Source: Candidatus Neomicrothrix sp. UBA6944
GTDB taxonomy: Bacteria > Actinomycetota > Acidimicrobiia > Acidimicrobiales > Poriferisodalaceae
Assembly (NCBI GenBank): GCA_002448715.1
Contig: DJZU01000069.1
Span: forward strand, 1-16,091
DNA length: 16,091 nt
Direction: 5' to 3'
In this document: positions 13,721 to 16,091 of the stretch, in pieces
Layout: the number at the start of each line of letters is the position of its first letter
Numbering within the stretch: the first letter of the stretch is position 1
Translations under genes and position numbers: made by a program
Notes under the pieces: generated by a model
What the model was told of the DNA's origin: nothing
The model's database searches: none
What the model saw: only the letters and a program-made list of their open reading frames with translations

Positions 13721-14914
13721 CTAGGTGACTTGTGAGGCCGTTTCGGCCTCTCTTATTTCTACCCGATGAAGCCACTCAGGAGTGGCAGGTGGGTCCTCAT
13801 TAATTAGCACCGCCACGGCCCGAATTCCATTGGGGAGGGACTCGGGCCATGGTGTAAATCCATCGGTGATAATAATAAGCAAATCTGCAGTTGGTTGGCT
13901 TTGGACCGCCGCATCGATTCCTTGAGCGAGGTCTGTTCCACCACCTCCGATTAAGTTCAGGTCAGAAGAGCGGCGCACTCTTTGTGGTTTTCCTACGACC
14001 GAGTCACACGTAAATATCTTCAAACAATTGAATCGAATTCCTACCGTCGACATCAGCCCGTCAATTTCAGCTAAAGCCTGACCGAGCAGTTCTTCGCTCA
14101 TCGACGCGCTCGTGTCCAGCAGTATTGAAATTTCAGGGTGTCGGCTTCTCAGACTTGGAAGTATGACCTTTGAGCTATTTGACCATCTACGACTTGGTCT
14201 TTGGTAGCTGTAGTCAACGGCACCAGTGACCTCGGTTATACCTCGATGAAGAGAAGCTCTTAACTCCTTGCGCCAATCGACTCGAGGTTCAAGCACCCGG
14301 TTAGCCCAACGAAGCCAACCACCAGGAGTTGAGCCATAGCTTCTGTGATGAGCAACGGTCTCGGAAGCCACTCTCCGTTGAATCAGGTCTCTTTCTTCTG
14401 ATCCGATACCACCATCGTCGTCATCACCATACGATTCGTCCCAGGATCGCGGGTTACCGTGAGCCGAACTGCCACAATCGCGCGAGCTTTCAGCACGCTG
14501 TATGCCTTGAAAGAAGTACTCCTCCCCAAACAGTGAATTGGGCATTCCAAGCTCCTCAGCGGCCGCCGAATCGAGTGGCGCGGGATGACCTGCATCCAAG
14601 TCATCGTTAATTTCCGCGTCCGATGCGTCAATCCAGTGGGTCAGTTCTGCTTCTTTGATTCCGATTTCTCTAGCCCTTGTCGCATGTCCTCGGAGTAGAT
14701 GGCCAACTTGGTGGACCAATTCCACTCCAAGCATTTCAATTTCCCAATCGCGCGTCTCAAAGTGGTCCACATATATGCGGAAATATTCGTCCCCTGCCAC
14801 TCCACCGACCGTCTCATCTGAGATAAATCTCATAGCAAACAAGGCCGATGCCAGATATGGATAGTTGTAGGCCGCCCACAAGCGAGCCGCCACTATTCGC
14901 TCTTCAGAACTCAT
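13721..14914 (-). CDS. VWA domain protein with metallopeptidase-like N-terminus (DUF2201 type)
   Basis: Codes for 397 residues. The N-terminal half (about 1-130) matches the putative metallopeptidase domain that precedes a VWA-like domain in MoxR partners. The zinc motif reads HQVGH at 68-72, with Q69 replacing the catalytic glutamate of HExxH; the trailing WIDASDAEIND at 94-104 is the expected second signature. A linker rich in Asp/Gly (about 145-175) follows. The C-terminal half (about 258-390) has a complete MIDAS: D267, S269, S271, T327 and D351, so it should bind a divalent metal and a protein ligand. It starts with ATG overlapping the stop of the AAA+ gene (ATGA), so translation is coupled. 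Such pairs act as chaperone-like activators of metal enzymes or envelope processes; the target is unknown. Confidence 0.85.
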   Translation of the reverse strand: MSSEERIVAARLWAAYNYPYLASALFAMRFISDETVGGVAGDEYFRIYVDHFETRDWEIEMLGVELVHQVGHLLRGHATRAREIGIKEAELTHWIDASDAEINDDLDAGHPAPLDSAAAEELGMPNSLFGEEYFFQGIQRAESSRDCGSSAHGNPRSWDESYGDDDDGGIGSEERDLIQRRVASETVAHHRSYGSTPGGWLRWANRVLEPRVDWRKELRASLHRGITEVTGAVDYSYQRPSRRWSNSSKVILPSLRSRHPEISILLDTSASMSEELLGQALAEIDGLMSTVGIRFNCLKIFTCDSVVGKPQRVRRSSDLNLIGGGGTDLAQGIDAAVQSQPTADLLIIITDGFTPWPESLPNGIRAVAVLINEDPPATPEWLHRVEIREAETASQVT

Positions 14915-16005
14915 TCAACAAGCCCGGCCGCCTTCATCACTGGCAAGAACGCCGCTGCTTCTGGAGGGGCACTGACTCCCTCTGGGCGAATTTGTGCCAA
15001 CACCCTCGCGGCCATTGCTCCAACATCGGGCGCTTGGGTAGCGGCCACCGCCAACACGCGCCATCCGGCCAACCACCTTTCAGGAGTCGGATCCGCCGCA
15101 ACAGCTCCAGCTACCGCCGAGAGAGTCGCATACAAGCGATCACCCCGATCGGGAAAGATGACTCCATCTGGGTCCCGAAGAGCTGTTTCGGGGTCGGGAA
15201 GATCCAGTTCTTGAAGCCACGTGAGAAATTCAATCCCAGCTCCTTCACCTACACAGCCGATAACTAAGTTCCTTGTCGTTTCCAAGGAGGCATCAATGAC
15301 CTGGGCCGCCGCGAGCAACTTTGAAAGCATTTCCCAAGTTCTAGGACTCGGCCACGCTTTTCCAGCAAGCGCACGTTCAGTAGGGGGTTGTATTACTAAT
15401 GAGGGCCTAACCGCTAGGAAGCCACCAACGAGTGCCGCACCGCTTGGAATTTGTTTTTCCCAACCTGCGGGGAGATTGGGAACACGAGGCGATGGGAAAC
15501 CAGCCATTAAACCGGTAGCCACACCTACAGGGTCCACTGACCAATCAAGGTGACAGAATCTGTTGGCAAGTGGCGAAGATAGATCCCATCCGTCAGCCGC
15601 CTGATCAGGAGGGTTAGCCGCTGCCACTATCGCAATATCTTCCGGTAATGACAAGTCGCCCACTACCCGTTCGAGCACCACCCTAAGTAGCGCGGCTTGA
15701 ACTGCTGGAGGAGCGGTCGAAATTTCGTCGAGAAACAGGAGCCCGCCGCCGGCATCTGAAAGTCGTTTCGCCCATCGAGGAGGAGCGAACTCAACCTGCT
15801 CTTCGCTCACGACAGGGAGGCCGCTGAAATCACTGGGCTCACGAATGCTTGCTATTACAACTTCGTAAGGAACACCCACTGACTCACACATCGACGCGAC
15901 GGCCGAGCTCTTGCCAGTTCCGGGAGGGCCCCAAAGCAGCACTGGAACGCGAACCGCTACGGCCAACGACAAGGCTTCAAGGACCGCGTCGTTCTGATTT
16001 GCCAT
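14911..16005 (-). CDS. MoxR-family AAA+ ATPase
   Basis: Codes for 364 residues. Walker A is GPPGTGKS at 26-33, Walker B is LLFLDE at 89-94, and sensor 1 lies in AAANPP (N131). SSPLANRF near 143-150 carries the usual arginine finger region. A ring-forming ATPase that remodels protein partners is expected, here with the VWA protein encoded downstream and overlapping by 4 nt. The start ATG 16005 is chosen because GAGGAG lies 9 nt upstream and because family proteins begin shortly before the Walker A segment. A longer frame from ATG 16044 adds 13 residues and lacks a good binding site. The upstream 86 bp to the window edge hold no recognisable gene, and the promoter may lie partly outside. Confidence 0.9.
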   Translation of the reverse strand: MANQNDAVLEALSLAVAVRVPVLLWGPPGTGKSSAVASMCESVGVPYEVVIASIREPSDFSGLPVVSEEQVEFAPPRWAKRLSDAGGGLLFLDEISTAPPAVQAALLRVVLERVVGDLSLPEDIAIVAAANPPDQAADGWDLSSPLANRFCHLDWSVDPVGVATGLMAGFPSPRVPNLPAGWEKQIPSGAALVGGFLAVRPSLVIQPPTERALAGKAWPSPRTWEMLSKLLAAAQVIDASLETTRNLVIGCVGEGAGIEFLTWLQELDLPDPETALRDPDGVIFPDRGDRLYATLSAVAGAVAADPTPERWLAGWRVLAVAATQAPDVGAMAARVLAQIRPEGVSAPPEAAAFLPVMKAAGLVE

Positions 16006-16014
16006 GGACGTAGT

Positions 16015-16020
16015 CTCCTC
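16015..16020 (-). promoter_or_regulatory. ribosome binding site deciding the MoxR start
   Basis: GAGGAG on the minus strand, 9 nt before ATG 16005. It supports the 364-residue product over a start at 16044. Confidence 0.6.
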
Positions 16021-16091
16021 GAGTTTTAGCCGGCTGTCTCCCATCTTCGCAGCACGCGACTGACCTTGCGCGGATAATCTGCGAGCTAATG

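Noticed and set aside
13721..16005. MoxR/VWA pair as an anti-phage or conflict system
   Set aside because: Only the two common components are present, with no effector, nuclease or toxin, and the neighbours are metabolic genes with no island features.
1..16091. Mobile element, prophage, CRISPR array, tRNA or rRNA
   Set aside because: No transposase or integrase, no terminal or spaced direct repeats, and no cloverleaf or rRNA-like stretch was found by eye.

Overview
The window looks like ordinary chromosome from an actinobacterium, probably an uncultivated member of Acidimicrobiia or a close relative. This is an inference from gene content: NucS-type mismatch repair, a MenJ-like flavin reductase, a VanW-domain envelope protein with a Pro/Thr-rich tail, and several acyl-CoA enzymes related to actinobacterial ones. 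Base composition is roughly balanced rather than GC-rich. I see no tRNA, rRNA, insertion sequence, CRISPR array, prophage or integrase gene. Coding density is high and no gap between genes exceeds about 300 bases.

Layout, left to right. (1) 1-1294, minus strand: N-terminal 431 residues of a stand-alone PEP-utilising-enzyme-family protein that runs off the left edge. (2) 1295-1545: divergent intergenic region holding a strongly structured leader RNA on the minus strand, with candidate promoters. (3) 1546-2862, plus: acetyl-CoA hydrolase/CoA-transferase family enzyme, tail to tail with yaaA (minus). (4) 3911-5637, plus: LACTB2-like metallo-beta-lactamase-fold hydrolase and nucS. (5) 5662-7495, minus: double-hotdog enoyl-CoA hydratase 2 and a short-chain dehydrogenase, the two halves of a peroxisomal-type multifunctional beta-oxidation enzyme on separate genes. 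(6) 7649-12976, plus: VanW protein, geranylgeranyl/menaquinone-reductase-type flavoprotein, coaA, HIT protein and a crotonase-fold protein. (7) 12983-16005, minus: MoxR-type AAA+ ATPase, a VWA/metallopeptidase-like partner overlapping it by ATGA, then a HAD hydrolase.

How the genes work together: CoA chemistry recurs (CoA biosynthesis by CoaA, a CoA transferase, hydratase plus dehydrogenase for beta-oxidation, a crotonase), consistent with a heterotroph that degrades fatty acids or sterol-like side chains. The MoxR/VWA pair is a classical chaperone-like two-gene unit. NucS supplies non-canonical mismatch repair.

The least ordinary signals are: the G.U-compensated long hairpin and neighbouring hairpins upstream of the PEP-utilising gene; a Glu-to-Gln change in the HExxH motif of the VWA protein; a crotonase that appears to lack both classical glutamates; and a recurring -10-like hexamer placed 6-9 nt before plus-strand start codons, suggesting leaderless transcripts. 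I found no convincing new defence, mobile or multi-gene system.
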